Of a stretch of DNA of 64,000 bases, positions 1 to 9,103 are shown piece after piece. The translations under genes and the position numbers were made by a program. The stretch comes from DATBFG01 sp036558645 (lineage in GTDB: Bacteria > Acidobacteriota > Terriglobia > Terriglobales > Acidobacteriaceae): positions 41,114 through 105,113 of the forward strand of contig DATBFG010000029.1 in assembly GCA_036558645.1 (NCBI GenBank), given 5' to 3'. The notes under the pieces are model-generated. The model ran no database searches, was not told where the DNA came from, and saw only the letters and a list, made by a program, of their open reading frames with translations. Position 1 is the stretch's first letter; each line of letters opens with the position of its first letter.

Positions 1-1260
1 AAGGCGCATGATCGGACCGGGCGATTTGGCGGCGAACCGAAGCGAGATACCCTCTTCCGGCTGAATGTGCAACACCAGTTGATTCGGCATCAGGTTTTCG
101 ACCGGAGTATCGCGGAACAGCACAAATGGTGCGCGGCGAAACTGGATGACAATCTGCGTATTGCGGGACGGCAGACGCTTGCCAGTGCGCAGGTAGAAGG
201 GAACATCGGCCCATCGCCAATTGTCGATCAGCAACTTCATGGCGACGAACGTTTCGGTTTTGGAGTCGGGCGGCACGCCAGATTCGGAACGATAGGCCGG
301 TGCGCGCTGACCGTCGATGTTACCTTCACCGTATTGTCCGCGGATCGTCTTGCTCAGGACGTCTTCATCGCTTAGAGGCTGGATGGCATGCAGAATCTTG
401 GCCTGCTCGTCGCGCACAGCGTCAGCATGGAACGATACAGGGGGTTCCATGGCAGTCAGGCTAATCAGCTGCATGATGTGGTTGGGAACCATGTCGCGGA
501 GAGCACCAGCCTTGTCGTAGTAGCTTCCGCGTTGTTCGACGCCGACCGTTTCGGCCACGGAAATCTGAATGTGATCAATATAACGGCGATTCCAGATGGG
601 CTCAAAAATCCCATTAGCGAAACGAAACGCCAAAATGTTCTGGACGGTTTCTTTGCCGAGGTAATGATCGATGCGATAGATCTGCTTTTCTGCAGCGACC
701 TGGAGCAGTTGCTTGTTCAGCGCCTTGGCCGACTCAATATCGTGCCCGAAGGGCTTCTCGATGATCACGCGGCGCCAGTAATGGCTGTTTTCTTCGATGA
801 GTCCGTTTGCCGCAAGACTTTCGACAATGGGCCCAAAGAAATCTGCACCAGTAGCCAGATAAAAGAAGTAGTTGCCGCGGGTGGCAAATTCCTGGTCCGC
901 CTTCTCCAGCAGACCCTTCAACTTCGGGTACATCTGGGCATCGTCAAACTCGCAGGGCAGGTAGTGCATGCGCTGCGTGAACCACTTCACGAGGTCCGAG
1001 TCGAGTTGCCCTTCTACAAAGGTTTTGAGAGCATCGGCCATTTTGTCGCGGAAATCGTCGGTATTCATGGCCGTGTGCGCGACCCCAACGATGGAAAACT
1101 CGCTTGGCAGCAATTGCAGGCGGGCAAGGTTGTATAGTGCCGGAACGAGCTTGCGCCTGGTGAGATCACCCGCCGCTCCGAAGATGACCATGATGCAGGG
1201 ATCACCGCGCTTACCTGCCTTGGGCTGGTCGGTTGCGATCGCCGTCTCGATATACGCCAT
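1..1260 (-). CDS. zwf: Glucose-6-phosphate 1-dehydrogenase, C-terminus cut by window edge
   Basis: Oxidises glucose-6-phosphate to 6-phosphogluconolactone with reduction of NAD(P)+, the entry step of the oxidative pentose-phosphate pathway in the cytoplasm. The visible 420 codons contain the nucleotide-binding GAAGDLT loop near residues 28-34, an EKPFG segment and the substrate-binding/catalytic RIDHYLGKE motif at residues 196-204, all diagnostic of the family. The usual length is about 490-510 residues, so some 70-90 residues lie outside the window. The ATG at 1258-1260 opens the reading frame only 18 bp after the stop of gnd. It is the last visible gene of a minus-strand run tkt-tal-gnd-zwf, which fits one pentose-phosphate transcript. 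Function is certain; only the C-terminus is unseen. Confidence 0.96.
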   Translation of the reverse strand, partial: MAYIETAIATDQPKAGKRGDPCIMVIFGAAGDLTRRKLVPALYNLARLQLLPSEFSIVGVAHTAMNTDDFRDKMADALKTFVEGQLDSDLVKWFTQRMHYLPCEFDDAQMYPKLKGLLEKADQEFATRGNYFFYLATGADFFGPIVESLAANGLIEENSHYWRRVIIEKPFGHDIESAKALNKQLLQVAAEKQIYRIDHYLGKETVQNILAFRFANGIFEPIWNRRYIDHIQISVAETVGVEQRGSYYDKAGALRDMVPNHIMQLISLTAMEPPVSFHADAVRDEQAKILHAIQPLSDEDVLSKTIRGQYGEGNIDGQRAPAYRSESGVPPDSKTETFVAMKLLIDNWRWADVPFYLRTGKRLPSRNTQIVIQFRRAPFVLFRDTPVENLMPNQLVLHIQPEEGISLRFAAKSPGPIMRL

Positions 1261-1278
1261 TTCTTGTCCTTACCGGTA

Positions 1279-2271
1279 CTATGCGGTTTTTTTCGCCGGC
1301 ACTGCCTCGACGTGTCCCCCGAATTTCTGGCGCATTGCGGACAACATCTTCTCGGCGAACGTATGTTCTTGACGTGAACGGAACCGTGTATATAAGGCTG
1401 CAGTGAGCACGTCTGCCGGTACAGCCGCCTCGACAGCTGCTTGTATGGTCCATCGTCCTTCGCCCGAGTCTTGCACGTAACCTGAGTATTCTGACAGGGA
1501 AGGACTCTCAGTGAGAGCCATCGCAGTCAAGTCGAGCAGCCAGGAACTGACAACGCTACCTCGGCGCCAGACCTCCGCAATATCAGCGAGATTGAGGTTG
1601 TAGCGATGCTCTTCAGGTAGTTCCTTGCTCGCGGCATTTTTGAAGATATCGAATCCCTCGGCATAGGCCTGCATGAGGCCATACTCAATACCGTTATGAA
1701 CCATCTTGACGAAGTGTCCGGAGCCTGACGGGCCACAATGGATGTATCCGTCCTCGGCAGTGTCTTGTATTTTTTCCCTGCCAGGTGTGCGCGGAATATC
1801 TCCACGCCCGGGGGCCAGAGTCTTGAAGATGGCATCAAGCTGCTGAACCGCCTCTTTCGGGCCACCGATCATCATGCAATAACCGCGATCTATGCCCCAG
1901 ATGCCTCCGCTGGTGCCGACATCTACGTAATGAATGCCCTTGTCCTGCAGCTGCCTTGAACGACGGACATCATCCTTAAAGTAGGAATTACCGCCATCAA
2001 TCAGAATATCTCCGCGCTGCATGCGCTGCGCTAAGGTCTGCACCGTTTGTTCAGTTGGATCACCCGCCGGCACCATAAGCCAAGCGATGCGAGGCTTGCC
2101 CAGCTTGGACACAAAATCATCGAGAGAAGATGAGCCGACCGCGCCCTCGCCGGTGAGCTTGCTGACGTTATCCGGACTCAAATCCGTAACAACAACTTCA
2201 TGGCCACCCCGCATGAGTCGGCGTGTCATGTTAGCGCCCATCTTGCCTAAACCCACCATCCCGAGCCGCAT
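1279..2271 (-). CDS. gnd: 6-phosphogluconate dehydrogenase, decarboxylating, short type
   Basis: Converts 6-phosphogluconate to ribulose-5-phosphate and CO2 with NAD(P)+. The N-terminus has the Rossmann dinucleotide loop GLGKMGANM (residues 7-15). The substrate-binding GTSGGIWG segment lies near residue 119, and GHFVKMVHNGIEYG near residue 186 holds the catalytic lysine. At 330 residues it belongs to the short GndA/YqeC-like class and not the 470-residue enterobacterial class. The start has a good AAGGAG ribosome binding site 5 nt upstream. It lies 18 bp before zwf and 232 bp after tal on the same strand, so zwf and gnd are very likely co-transcribed. Whether it prefers NAD+ or NADP+ cannot be read from the sequence. 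Confidence 0.94.
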   Translation of the reverse strand: MRLGMVGLGKMGANMTRRLMRGGHEVVVTDLSPDNVSKLTGEGAVGSSSLDDFVSKLGKPRIAWLMVPAGDPTEQTVQTLAQRMQRGDILIDGGNSYFKDDVRRSRQLQDKGIHYVDVGTSGGIWGIDRGYCMMIGGPKEAVQQLDAIFKTLAPGRGDIPRTPGREKIQDTAEDGYIHCGPSGSGHFVKMVHNGIEYGLMQAYAEGFDIFKNAASKELPEEHRYNLNLADIAEVWRRGSVVSSWLLDLTAMALTESPSLSEYSGYVQDSGEGRWTIQAAVEAAVPADVLTAALYTRFRSRQEHTFAEKMLSAMRQKFGGHVEAVPAKKTA

Positions 2272-2503
2272 AGCTGCTCCTTGTAGGCTATTAAAACGTT
2301 TTTCTAAGGGTTAGTAGTCTATCGCACTGGAAGACAAAAAGGAATTTAACTCACCACGGGGCGGCGCGGAGTTACGCACGTCGCTTTGCGTTCAGGTAAG
2401 CGCAAGAGTCCAAGTCCTCGGGCCCAACAACTATGATGCGTCAAGTTTCAGCTGCCAATCACGCCGCTCTTGTGGCACAGAGGGCATGCGATTCGGGACA
2501 GCA

Positions 2504-3661
2504 TCAGGCTTTCGTGGTTTTCTCGATAGCCTGCAGTAGCTTGTCGAACGCGTCGGCAAAAAGCTTCACCCCATCATCTGTGAGTTTGTCGGTAATCTCT
2601 TTCATGGAGATGCCGAGTCCCGCCATGGTGTCCATGGTTTGCTTTGCCGCATCCAGACCCTGTGTAAGCGATTCATTCGCATGGCCGTGATCACGAAATG
2701 CCTCAATGGTGTTCGGAGGCATGGTGTTCACTGTGTCCTTGCCGATTAGCTCATCTACGTAAAGGACGTCGCTATAGTTGGGGTTCTTAGTGCTGGTGCT
2801 GGCCCACAGCACGCGCTGCGTCTGAGCGCCCTTTGCCGCCAGCTTCTTCCAAGTGTCAGTTCCGAAGATTTGCAGATACTTCTGGTAGGTCTGCTTTCCG
2901 TTTGCGACAGCGACCTTGCCCAAAAGGCTCTTCAGAAGATTTTGCTCGCGCGTATCCTTCGAGGTTTTGAGGCGCTCAGCGACGATTGCGTCGACAGAAT
3001 TATCAATACGGCTGATGAAGAAGCTGGCCACACTGGCCATCTTGCTGACATCGCCGCCACCGCCTGCAAATTGCTGCAAGCCGGCAATATAGGCCTCGGC
3101 AACCCTTTCGTAGACTTCCTGAGCGAAGAGCAAGGTAACGTTGATGTTGATGCCTTCACTGATCAATTGTTGGAAGGCGGGGACACCTTCGGCGGTGCCG
3201 GGTACCTTGATCATAATGTTCTCGCGACCGACGGCCTTCCACAACGCTCGCGCTTCTTTGAGCGTGCCCTGCGTGTCGCGGGCGAGATAAGGCGAGACTT
3301 CGAGGCTAACGTAGCCATCCCGTCGTTTGCTGTCGGCGTAGACAGGACGCAAGATATCGGCAGCGTCCTGAATGTCGCGAATTGCCAGCACCTCGTAACG
3401 GCCCTTGGCATCCAGATCGGAACGGGAGCGAAGAGATTGCAGCAGGTCGGCGTAGTCGTTGCTGCCGGAAATCGCTTTCTCAAAGATGGATGGATTCGAG
3501 GTGATTCCGCGAATTCCGTCTTCGGCAATCAGACGTTGCAGTTCGCCGCTGGTAATGAGGTTACGGCGAATGTAGTCCAGCCATACGGATTGTCCAAGCC
3601 GATGCAGTTCTTTGAGAGAGTTGACAGCCTTGGGTGTATCGATGACTCCTGTTGGTTGCAT
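2504..3661 (-). CDS. tal: Transaldolase, long (actinobacterial/cyanobacterial) type
   Basis: Transfers a dihydroxyacetone unit between sedoheptulose-7-phosphate and glyceraldehyde-3-phosphate in the non-oxidative pentose-phosphate pathway. The 385-residue protein shows GITSNPSIFEKAI (about residues 50-62), the MIKVPGTAEG strand that carries the Schiff-base lysine, and VASFFISRIDNSVD in the C-terminal half of the barrel. Its length matches the longer class of about 370-390 residues, not the 317-residue E. coli type. The ATG is preceded by AAGAGGTAG. Tkt lies 81 bp upstream and gnd 232 bp downstream on the same strand, consistent with a common pentose-phosphate transcription unit. Confidence 0.95.
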   Translation of the reverse strand: MQPTGVIDTPKAVNSLKELHRLGQSVWLDYIRRNLITSGELQRLIAEDGIRGITSNPSIFEKAISGSNDYADLLQSLRSRSDLDAKGRYEVLAIRDIQDAADILRPVYADSKRRDGYVSLEVSPYLARDTQGTLKEARALWKAVGRENIMIKVPGTAEGVPAFQQLISEGININVTLLFAQEVYERVAEAYIAGLQQFAGGGGDVSKMASVASFFISRIDNSVDAIVAERLKTSKDTREQNLLKSLLGKVAVANGKQTYQKYLQIFGTDTWKKLAAKGAQTQRVLWASTSTKNPNYSDVLYVDELIGKDTVNTMPPNTIEAFRDHGHANESLTQGLDAAKQTMDTMAGLGISMKEITDKLTDDGVKLFADAFDKLLQAIEKTTKA

Positions 3662-3742
3662 AGCTACCTCTTGTTCGTTAGAAACTTTGAAATGTTACCT
3701 ACTGACCTCGCTTGCGGCCCAACGGCGTTAGGTTCTGGCGTT

Positions 3743-5830
3743 CTATTTCCTGTTATTAGCTATCGCCTCTCGCGCTGCTTCTACGACTTTGTCTGGGCTG
3801 AATCCAAACTTCTTTTGCAATTCCTTCAAAGGCGCCGAAGCACCGAAGGTGTGCATCCCAATCATCTTGCCGGTTGGTCCGACGTATTGGGACCAACCGA
3901 AGGTGGACGCCTGTTCAACCGAGACCCGCGCTTTCACATCCGGAGGAAGAACCTGGTTACGGTACTCTGTACTCTGATGCTCGAAGATATCCCACGATGG
4001 CATGCTCACCACGCGAGCCTTGACGCCTTCCGTTTTCAGTTGTTCGTAGGCGCTTATGCAAAGTGAGACCTCGCTCCCACTCCCGAGCAAGATTACTTCT
4101 GGTTTGCCGTCGTCCGCGTCGGCAAGCACGTACGCTCCTTTTGCAACTCCTGCGGCTGAGGCGTACTTGCTGCGGTCGAGCGTCGGGACGGCTTGTCGCG
4201 ACAGAACCAACGCGGCGGGTTCGTGCCGAAGCTTCATGATGTACTTCCAAGCTTCAACAACTTCATTCGCATCTCCCGGACGCAGTACCACCAGACCCGG
4301 AACCGCACGCAGCGATGGCAACTGCTCCACAGGTTGATGCGTGGGACCGTCCTCGCCGAGACCAATGGAATCATGCGTAAAAACGTAGATCACGGGAACT
4401 TCCATGATGGCAGCCAGCCGGATTGTCGGACGCATGTAATCGCTGAAGTTGAAGAACGTGCCGCCGTATGGGCGAACCTTCGCGATCGACATGCCGTTGA
4501 GGGCCGCTCCCATTCCGTGCTCGCGGACGCCAAAGTGCAGATTGCGTCCCTTATAGCTCCCTGCCTGGAAGTCACCAGCGCCTTCGAATTTCAGCGTAGT
4601 CTTGTTCGACGTAGCGAGATCCGCAGAGCCACCGATGAGCCACGGCACATTCTGAGCAATCGCATTCAAAACCTTGCCGGAGCTTTCGCGCGTTGCAGCG
4701 CCTTTCGAATCGGCAGGAAAGGTGGGAAGGTTCTTGTCCCATCCGTCAGGCAGCAAGCGACGATGCATGCGATTCAGTTGATCTGCGAGATCGGGGAACT
4801 TTTTTGTGTATTCTGCGAAAAGTTTGTCCCATTGCTGGCGTAACTCGCTTCCGCGCTTGCCGATACCTTGTCGAAACCGCTCTTTGACCCCATCGGGAAC
4901 AAGAAACTTCGGAGATTCCGGCCAGCCGTAATTTTTCTTGACCAGGCGGACTTCGTCTTCGCCTAAAGGCTCGCCGTGGGCTGCGCTGGTGTCTTGCTTG
5001 TTCGGTGAGCCGTACCCGATATGAGAATCGACGACAATCAGAGTCGGCCGATCGTTTGTTGCAAGAAAGTTTTCATACGCCAGACGCAGTTGCTCGTGAT
5101 TATTGGCGTCGCTGACATGCGCAATGTTCCAGCCATAAGCCCTAAATCGCTCGGCTACATCTTCAGTGAACGACCAATCTGCCGGACCATCCAATGTGAC
5201 GCGGTTGTTGTCGTAAATCCAGCAGAGGTTCGGAAGCTTCAGATGGCCGGCAAGTGACGCTGCCTCGGCTCCGACACCTTCCATCATGTCCCCATCACCG
5301 CACATGGCGTAGACGTTGTAATTGAAAAGCTCAAAGCCAGGACGGTTGTAATTTTGCGCCAGCCAATTTGCAGCCATAGACATGCCGACGCTATTGCCGA
5401 TGCCCTGACCCAGGGGGCCTGTCGTGGTTTCCACTCCCGTCGTCAGACGGTATTCGGGATGTCCAGGGGTCTTGCTATTGATCTGCCGAAAATGCTTGAT
5501 GTCGTCGAGGCTTACGGCGTACTGATCAAGCCGCTCGTAATCGGAGTTGACAGCCCGAACCTCCGCCAAGTGGAGCAGGGCATAGAGAAGCATAGAAGCG
5601 TGCCCGTTCGAGAGGATGAAACGGTCACGATTCGCCCAGAGAGGTTGTTCCGGGTCGTAACGCAGAAATTCCTGCCACAAAGTGTACGCAACCGGCGCCA
5701 AGGCCATAGGCGCACCGGGATGTCCTGAATTTGCTTGTTGAACTGCGTCAATAGCCAAGGTACGGATCGTATTGATGCTGATCGTGTCCAGTTGACTACT
5801 GGTCAGCAATGTCTGGTCGCTCACCGCCAT
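3743..5830 (-). CDS. tkt: Transketolase
   Basis: Thiamine-diphosphate enzyme moving two-carbon units between pentose and hexose phosphates. The thiamine-binding motif starts GDGDMMEGVGAEAAS and ends in NNRVTLDG. HPGAPMALAP near the N-terminus, PGHPEY, FTHDSIGLGEDGPTHQP in the pyrimidine domain and the C-terminal domain are all present, giving 695 residues, a normal family length. An in-frame start 14 codons earlier exists, but the ATG at 5828-5830 has an AGGGAG site at good spacing and gives the normal N-terminus MAVSDQ. It is the first gene of the pentose-phosphate run. The 259 bp upstream of it carries no other gene and should contain the promoter. Confidence 0.96.
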   Translation of the reverse strand: MAVSDQTLLTSSQLDTISINTIRTLAIDAVQQANSGHPGAPMALAPVAYTLWQEFLRYDPEQPLWANRDRFILSNGHASMLLYALLHLAEVRAVNSDYERLDQYAVSLDDIKHFRQINSKTPGHPEYRLTTGVETTTGPLGQGIGNSVGMSMAANWLAQNYNRPGFELFNYNVYAMCGDGDMMEGVGAEAASLAGHLKLPNLCWIYDNNRVTLDGPADWSFTEDVAERFRAYGWNIAHVSDANNHEQLRLAYENFLATNDRPTLIVVDSHIGYGSPNKQDTSAAHGEPLGEDEVRLVKKNYGWPESPKFLVPDGVKERFRQGIGKRGSELRQQWDKLFAEYTKKFPDLADQLNRMHRRLLPDGWDKNLPTFPADSKGAATRESSGKVLNAIAQNVPWLIGGSADLATSNKTTLKFEGAGDFQAGSYKGRNLHFGVREHGMGAALNGMSIAKVRPYGGTFFNFSDYMRPTIRLAAIMEVPVIYVFTHDSIGLGEDGPTHQPVEQLPSLRAVPGLVVLRPGDANEVVEAWKYIMKLRHEPAALVLSRQAVPTLDRSKYASAAGVAKGAYVLADADDGKPEVILLGSGSEVSLCISAYEQLKTEGVKARVVSMPSWDIFEHQSTEYRNQVLPPDVKARVSVEQASTFGWSQYVGPTGKMIGMHTFGASAPLKELQKKFGFSPDKVVEAAREAIANNRK

Positions 5831-6089
5831 TTCAAATTCTCCCTTTCGGCGATAAATTCGGAACATCCACACCGATACTCAGAGGTGAGTTGGCTGGAAT
5901 GACTCGGGCGCTGCCAGGCTGCGTCCTTCTTGCAGTTTACCAACTTCCAGAAAGGCGCGTTCGTAGTAGCGTCAATTCTGCCGCAGCCAGCATTTCTGTG
6001 GCCTGCATTGTATGGGATGACGGAGAATTTGCAAGGGATTCACTCGCAAAAGGAAAACAGAGGAAAGATAAGGCGAAGAAAGTTAGGAA

Positions 6090-6752
6090 CTAGCGTTTCA
6101 TTTGGGCGATGTAGCCGTGCTGGTTGGAGTAGCCCTTGGTGGCGCTTTCCACGAACTTCAGGAATTCCCGCAGGCTTTCGCGTTCCGGAATTTCCATCTG
6201 GCCAAACTTGATGCGAACTCCGAATGACGGAGTCGTCTTGGTAACGATTCCGTTAAGGATGATTCCCTTAACCCAGATTTTTCCGCTGGCCACCCAGAGT
6301 CCCAGTTCAACGTTGGCACCGCTTGGAACGGGAGTCGCAACCTCAACGAGACAACCGCCAATGCTAGTGTTGGAAAGATTGCCCCAAACCGGCGGTCCGC
6401 CACCGACTCTCAACTCCACCGCGACAAAACATTTCATCCGGGGGTGCCGGCGACGATCTGAGGCCCAGGTCGGGGTCAGGATATCGGGTTCAAAGGGTGG
6501 AGTAGATTCCGGAGAAGTTGGCATGGTCGAGGGAACGGTTACCTGTTCATCTTTTCGGGTCTCAGACTTGCCACTACTCGGACCTTTCCTCTTGATTTCA
6601 CGGAGCGCGCCCATGAGAGCGTCATCCCGTTTCTCCGGTGGAGCTTCGCGATAGATCTGCAGAAGTTGACCCAGATGACTTACTAATTCCGGATCGGTGA
6701 GAAGCTGAGTCCAATCGGTGCCGGCAGGTGTCGAGGTCTTGGATTCGCCCAT
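6090..6752 (-). CDS. PilZ-domain protein, putative cyclic-di-GMP effector
   Basis: A 220-residue cytoplasmic protein. The first 110 residues are polar and of low complexity (serine/proline-rich linker after a short helical head), with no membrane segment. The second half is a PilZ domain: RRRHPR (about residues 110-115) supplies the arginine pair and NTSIGG (about residues 138-143) the D/N-x-S-x-x-G motif that together bind cyclic di-GMP in this family. It stands alone, convergent with nothing, and its target is unknown. No clear Shine-Dalgarno sequence precedes the ATG, and a GTGA-N6-TCAC palindrome begins 9 bp upstream of the start. Domain call is firm, physiological role open. Confidence 0.85.
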   Translation of the reverse strand: MGESKTSTPAGTDWTQLLTDPELVSHLGQLLQIYREAPPEKRDDALMGALREIKRKGPSSGKSETRKDEQVTVPSTMPTSPESTPPFEPDILTPTWASDRRRHPRMKCFVAVELRVGGGPPVWGNLSNTSIGGCLVEVATPVPSGANVELGLWVASGKIWVKGIILNGIVTKTTPSFGVRIKFGQMEIPERESLREFLKFVESATKGYSNQHGYIAQMKR

Positions 6753-6761
6753 GAAAAGCCC

Positions 6762-6775
6762 GTGACGTTGGTCAC
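6762..6775. promoter_or_regulatory. GTGA-N6-TCAC palindrome ahead of the PilZ gene
   Basis: GTGACGTTGGTCAC matches the Crp/Fnr-type operator form found seven times around the cytochrome cluster at 38.9-44.9 kb. Here it sits only 9 bp before the start codon, where a bound regulator would most likely repress. As a single copy far from the cluster it may be coincidental. Confidence 0.35.
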
Positions 6776-6854
6776 GCCCGTGGCACTAGATTGAGGCAAG
6801 AGGCCGTAGGCCACAAGATGACTATGGTCAGTGTCGTCGGTAACCAGGTGGCGG

Positions 6855-7454
6855 TTACCTTCCGAGATCAGGTTTCTCGCTCCTTGTGTTCAGCGCGATG
6901 GCAACCACAGTTGTGACGCTGATAAGGAGAGGAAACCAAACTTGCGCTAGCCAGGGAACGGGGATGAGAAACAAGACGTCGAGATCGAGCAACGATGCCG
7001 GCCAGCGCACGGTTGCCCAAAGTCCGGCGTAGTATGCGGAATCCCAAATCGCAAAGACCCATAGAAACATCGCCAGCTTTTCACGATTTCTGGCGCCACT
7101 GAGAATGGCGACTGAGATGAGCATGGCGAGCGTGGCTGCCTCCCGCCATACTTCTACGGCCATGAGGCTTTGTGGAAAATCGTTGAGGGACTTCGACTGG
7201 TCATACATAAGGATCGAGCTTCGAACAGCGGCTAGAGACGTTAGGTATCCCGGGAGCAGCCCTCCCGCTGCACGAAGATAGACCACTACGGCGGCCTCTA
7301 CAAATCCGAAAGCAGCAGCGAAGGCAGCACCGGTCGCGAGCCGTGGCCAATCAAGGCTCAGGCCGACGCGTCGAAAACCAACATAGGCGGAGATGGGAAC
7401 TAGAATCAGAAGATTTACCCACCACGGCTGGGCCAGAAGTTGGAGCGATGCCAT
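6855..7454 (-). CDS. Hypothetical integral membrane protein
   Basis: A 199-residue protein with about five or six hydrophobic segments: residues 10-26, 38-60, 98-120, 128-150 and 160-187 are strongly apolar. Charged residues sit in the short loops. No catalytic motif is recognisable and I cannot name the family. The next gene lies on the opposite strand. The ATG has no convincing ribosome binding site, so the exact start is less sure than the gene itself; the reading frame is open to its stop with codon use like its neighbours. Integral membrane protein of unknown function is as far as the sequence goes. Confidence 0.65.
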   Translation of the reverse strand: MASLQLLAQPWWVNLLILVPISAYVGFRRVGLSLDWPRLATGAAFAAAFGFVEAAVVVYLRAAGGLLPGYLTSLAAVRSSILMYDQSKSLNDFPQSLMAVEVWREAATLAMLISVAILSGARNREKLAMFLWVFAIWDSAYYAGLWATVRWPASLLDLDVLFLIPVPWLAQVWFPLLISVTTVVAIALNTRSEKPDLGR

Positions 7455-7667
7455 GATTGCAAGATTCTAAATCCGAAAGTCTGGAGAACAAATTCTCTGG
7501 GGCATGAGCAGCCTTTGTTGCACACAGGCACGGTGATATTACGTAGTTCTATCGGGCTCAGGAACATTGACCCCGGTAATACAGAATTCATGGTATGGAC
7601 CAGAGTAGAAGGTTGCGTCAGGCTTCCAAGCGAAAAGAAACGGATCTTTTACTTAAGAGGAAAAACC

Positions 7668-8375
7668 ATGAGTGGGTATCGAATTCTCGTAGCCGATGAT
7701 CACGAGATCGTACGCCATGGCCTGCGTGCGATGCTGCAAGCGCAGCCGGCAATGGAAATTTGTGGCGAAGCCGCAGACGGCCGTGAGGCAGTGGCGAAAG
7801 CTCTCGAGTTAAAGCCCGATTTGGTAGTATTGGATATCGGCATGCCGAACTTGAATGGTTTGGAGGCAACCCGCCAGATTCGCACGGAACTCCCGGCGAC
7901 CAAAGTTCTGATTCTCTCCCTGTACGAGAGCGAGCAGATGGTGCGTGAGGTGTTTGACGCAGGTGCGGTGGGATATCTGTTGAAGTCCGACGCGTCACGT
8001 CACCTAGCCAAGGCTGCCGAGACGATCAGGAACGGACGAATTTTTGTCACACCTCGATTTGAACATCTGTTCGCCGACGGAGAACTGCGGCCCGTGGCGA
8101 AAAGCAGCAAGCCACCAAACCTAGTGACGCTGACGGCCCGGGAGCGGCAGGTTATTCAGCTCCTCGGTGAAGGCAAGACCACCAAGGAAGTTGCGGTCAG
8201 CCTCGACATGGCAGTGAAAACGGCAGAGACGCATCGCGCTCACATCATGCATAAGCTGGATCTCCACTCCATCACTGATCTTGTGCTGTATGCCGTGCGA
8301 AATCGCATCGTGCAGCTTCCCCAGCCCCTAGAGAATATTGTGGGAGAAGAAGTACCGAATACCTCTGCTGTCTAG
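7668..8375 (+). CDS. NarL/FixJ-family response regulator
   Basis: A 235-residue two-domain transcription factor. The receiver domain (about residues 3-120) has the acidic pair DDH, phospho-acceptor aspartate in LVVLDIGMPN and the conserved lysine in GYLLKSD. The C-terminal LuxR-type helix-turn-helix contains LTARERQVIQLLGEGKTTKE and the recognition region KTAETHRAHIMHKL. An upstream in-frame extension is possible, but AAGAGG before the ATG at 7668 and the receiver fold beginning at residue 4 settle the start. No cognate kinase adjoins it, so it is an orphan regulator here. A strong terminator follows 45 bp after the stop. Confidence 0.93.
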   Translation: MSGYRILVADDHEIVRHGLRAMLQAQPAMEICGEAADGREAVAKALELKPDLVVLDIGMPNLNGLEATRQIRTELPATKVLILSLYESEQMVREVFDAGAVGYLLKSDASRHLAKAAETIRNGRIFVTPRFEHLFADGELRPVAKSSKPPNLVTLTARERQVIQLLGEGKTTKEVAVSLDMAVKTAETHRAHIMHKLDLHSITDLVLYAVRNRIVQLPQPLENIVGEEVPNTSAV

Positions 8376-8419
8376 GCCCGACACGAAAAACGAACAGAAC
8401 TGGTTGATTTCTTCTCCCC

Positions 8420-8463
8420 GTGGTCCCCTCGCCCGAAGAGGGAACCACCCTGTTTTCTCTTTT
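8420..8463 (+). terminator. Rho-independent terminator after the response regulator
   Basis: Arms GTGGT-C-CCCTC and GAGGG-A-ACCAC pair around a 7-nt loop, followed by TTTTCTCTTTT. It separates the response regulator from the downstream sigma-factor operon. Confidence 0.85.
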
Positions 8464-8557
8464 GGCGGTCTTCCGTTACTATTTGTTCGCGTTACCCGTA
8501 AGCGGGCGATCCATAAGGGGAATCTCGAACGTACTTTCATAGTAAGGATAAGTTTGC

Positions 8558-9103
8558 TTGTCCAGCGCTGAGCTAAAAGGACCCTTGAGCGATTTTTCGC
8601 TGGTGACGGCCATTCGCTCGGGCGATGAGAGCGCAATGGCGGCGCTCTATGACCGCTATTCTTCTCTCGTTTACTCGATTGCGCTGCGAGTGCTGGGAGA
8701 TACGGGAACAGCCGAAGATGTGTTGCAGGAAGTATTCATGCAGTTGTGGAGGAATCCGGGACTCTTCGACTCCAGTCGCGGCAATGTGGCGCCCTGGCTG
8801 GCTGTTATTTCCAGAAACCGGGCAATCGACAATCTCAGGCGGCGAAGGCCTGAGACTGATATCGACGATGTGGTGGTGTCCGTCGAACCGGATATGGCAT
8901 CCGACGCGGAGCGAGCCGTCGTCATACAGAAGGTACGTGGCGCACTGGAAGGGATGCCGAGTCCGCAGCGCGCCGCCCTCGAAATGGCGTACTTTGAAGG
9001 GTTGACGCATACCGAGATCGCGGCGAAGACGGGAGAGCCGCTGGGTACGGTTAAAACCCGGATCAGGTCCGGGCTTTTGGCGCTGCGCAAGGTATTCGCA
9101 TGA
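8558..9103 (+). CDS. ECF RNA polymerase sigma factor (SigK/RpoE-like)
   Basis: A 181-residue extracytoplasmic-function sigma factor. Region 2 includes ALYDRYSSLVYSIALRVLG and the DVLQEVFMQLW helix, and WLAVISRNRAIDNLRRRR completes region 2.4. Region 4 ends with LTHTEIAAKTGEPLGTVKTR, the helix-turn-helix for -35 recognition. The TTG at 8558 has an AAGGA site 9 nt upstream; a second TTG at 8585 is possible. The stop overlaps the next ATG (ATGA), tying it translationally to an anti-sigma factor. Such pairs normally autoregulate and respond to envelope or oxidative signals; the signal here is unknown. Confidence 0.94.
   Translation: MSSAELKGPLSDFSLVTAIRSGDESAMAALYDRYSSLVYSIALRVLGDTGTAEDVLQEVFMQLWRNPGLFDSSRGNVAPWLAVISRNRAIDNLRRRRPETDIDDVVVSVEPDMASDAERAVVIQKVRGALEGMPSPQRAALEMAYFEGLTHTEIAAKTGEPLGTVKTRIRSGLLALRKVFA

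Noticed and set aside
388..1137. Plus-strand open frame of about 249 codons in the zwf region
   Set aside because: Fully antisense to glucose-6-phosphate dehydrogenase; no family resemblance.
2870..4066. Plus-strand open frame of about 398 codons opposite tal and tkt
   Set aside because: Spans the gap between two certain minus-strand genes and covers their 3-prime and 5-prime ends; no recognisable protein family.
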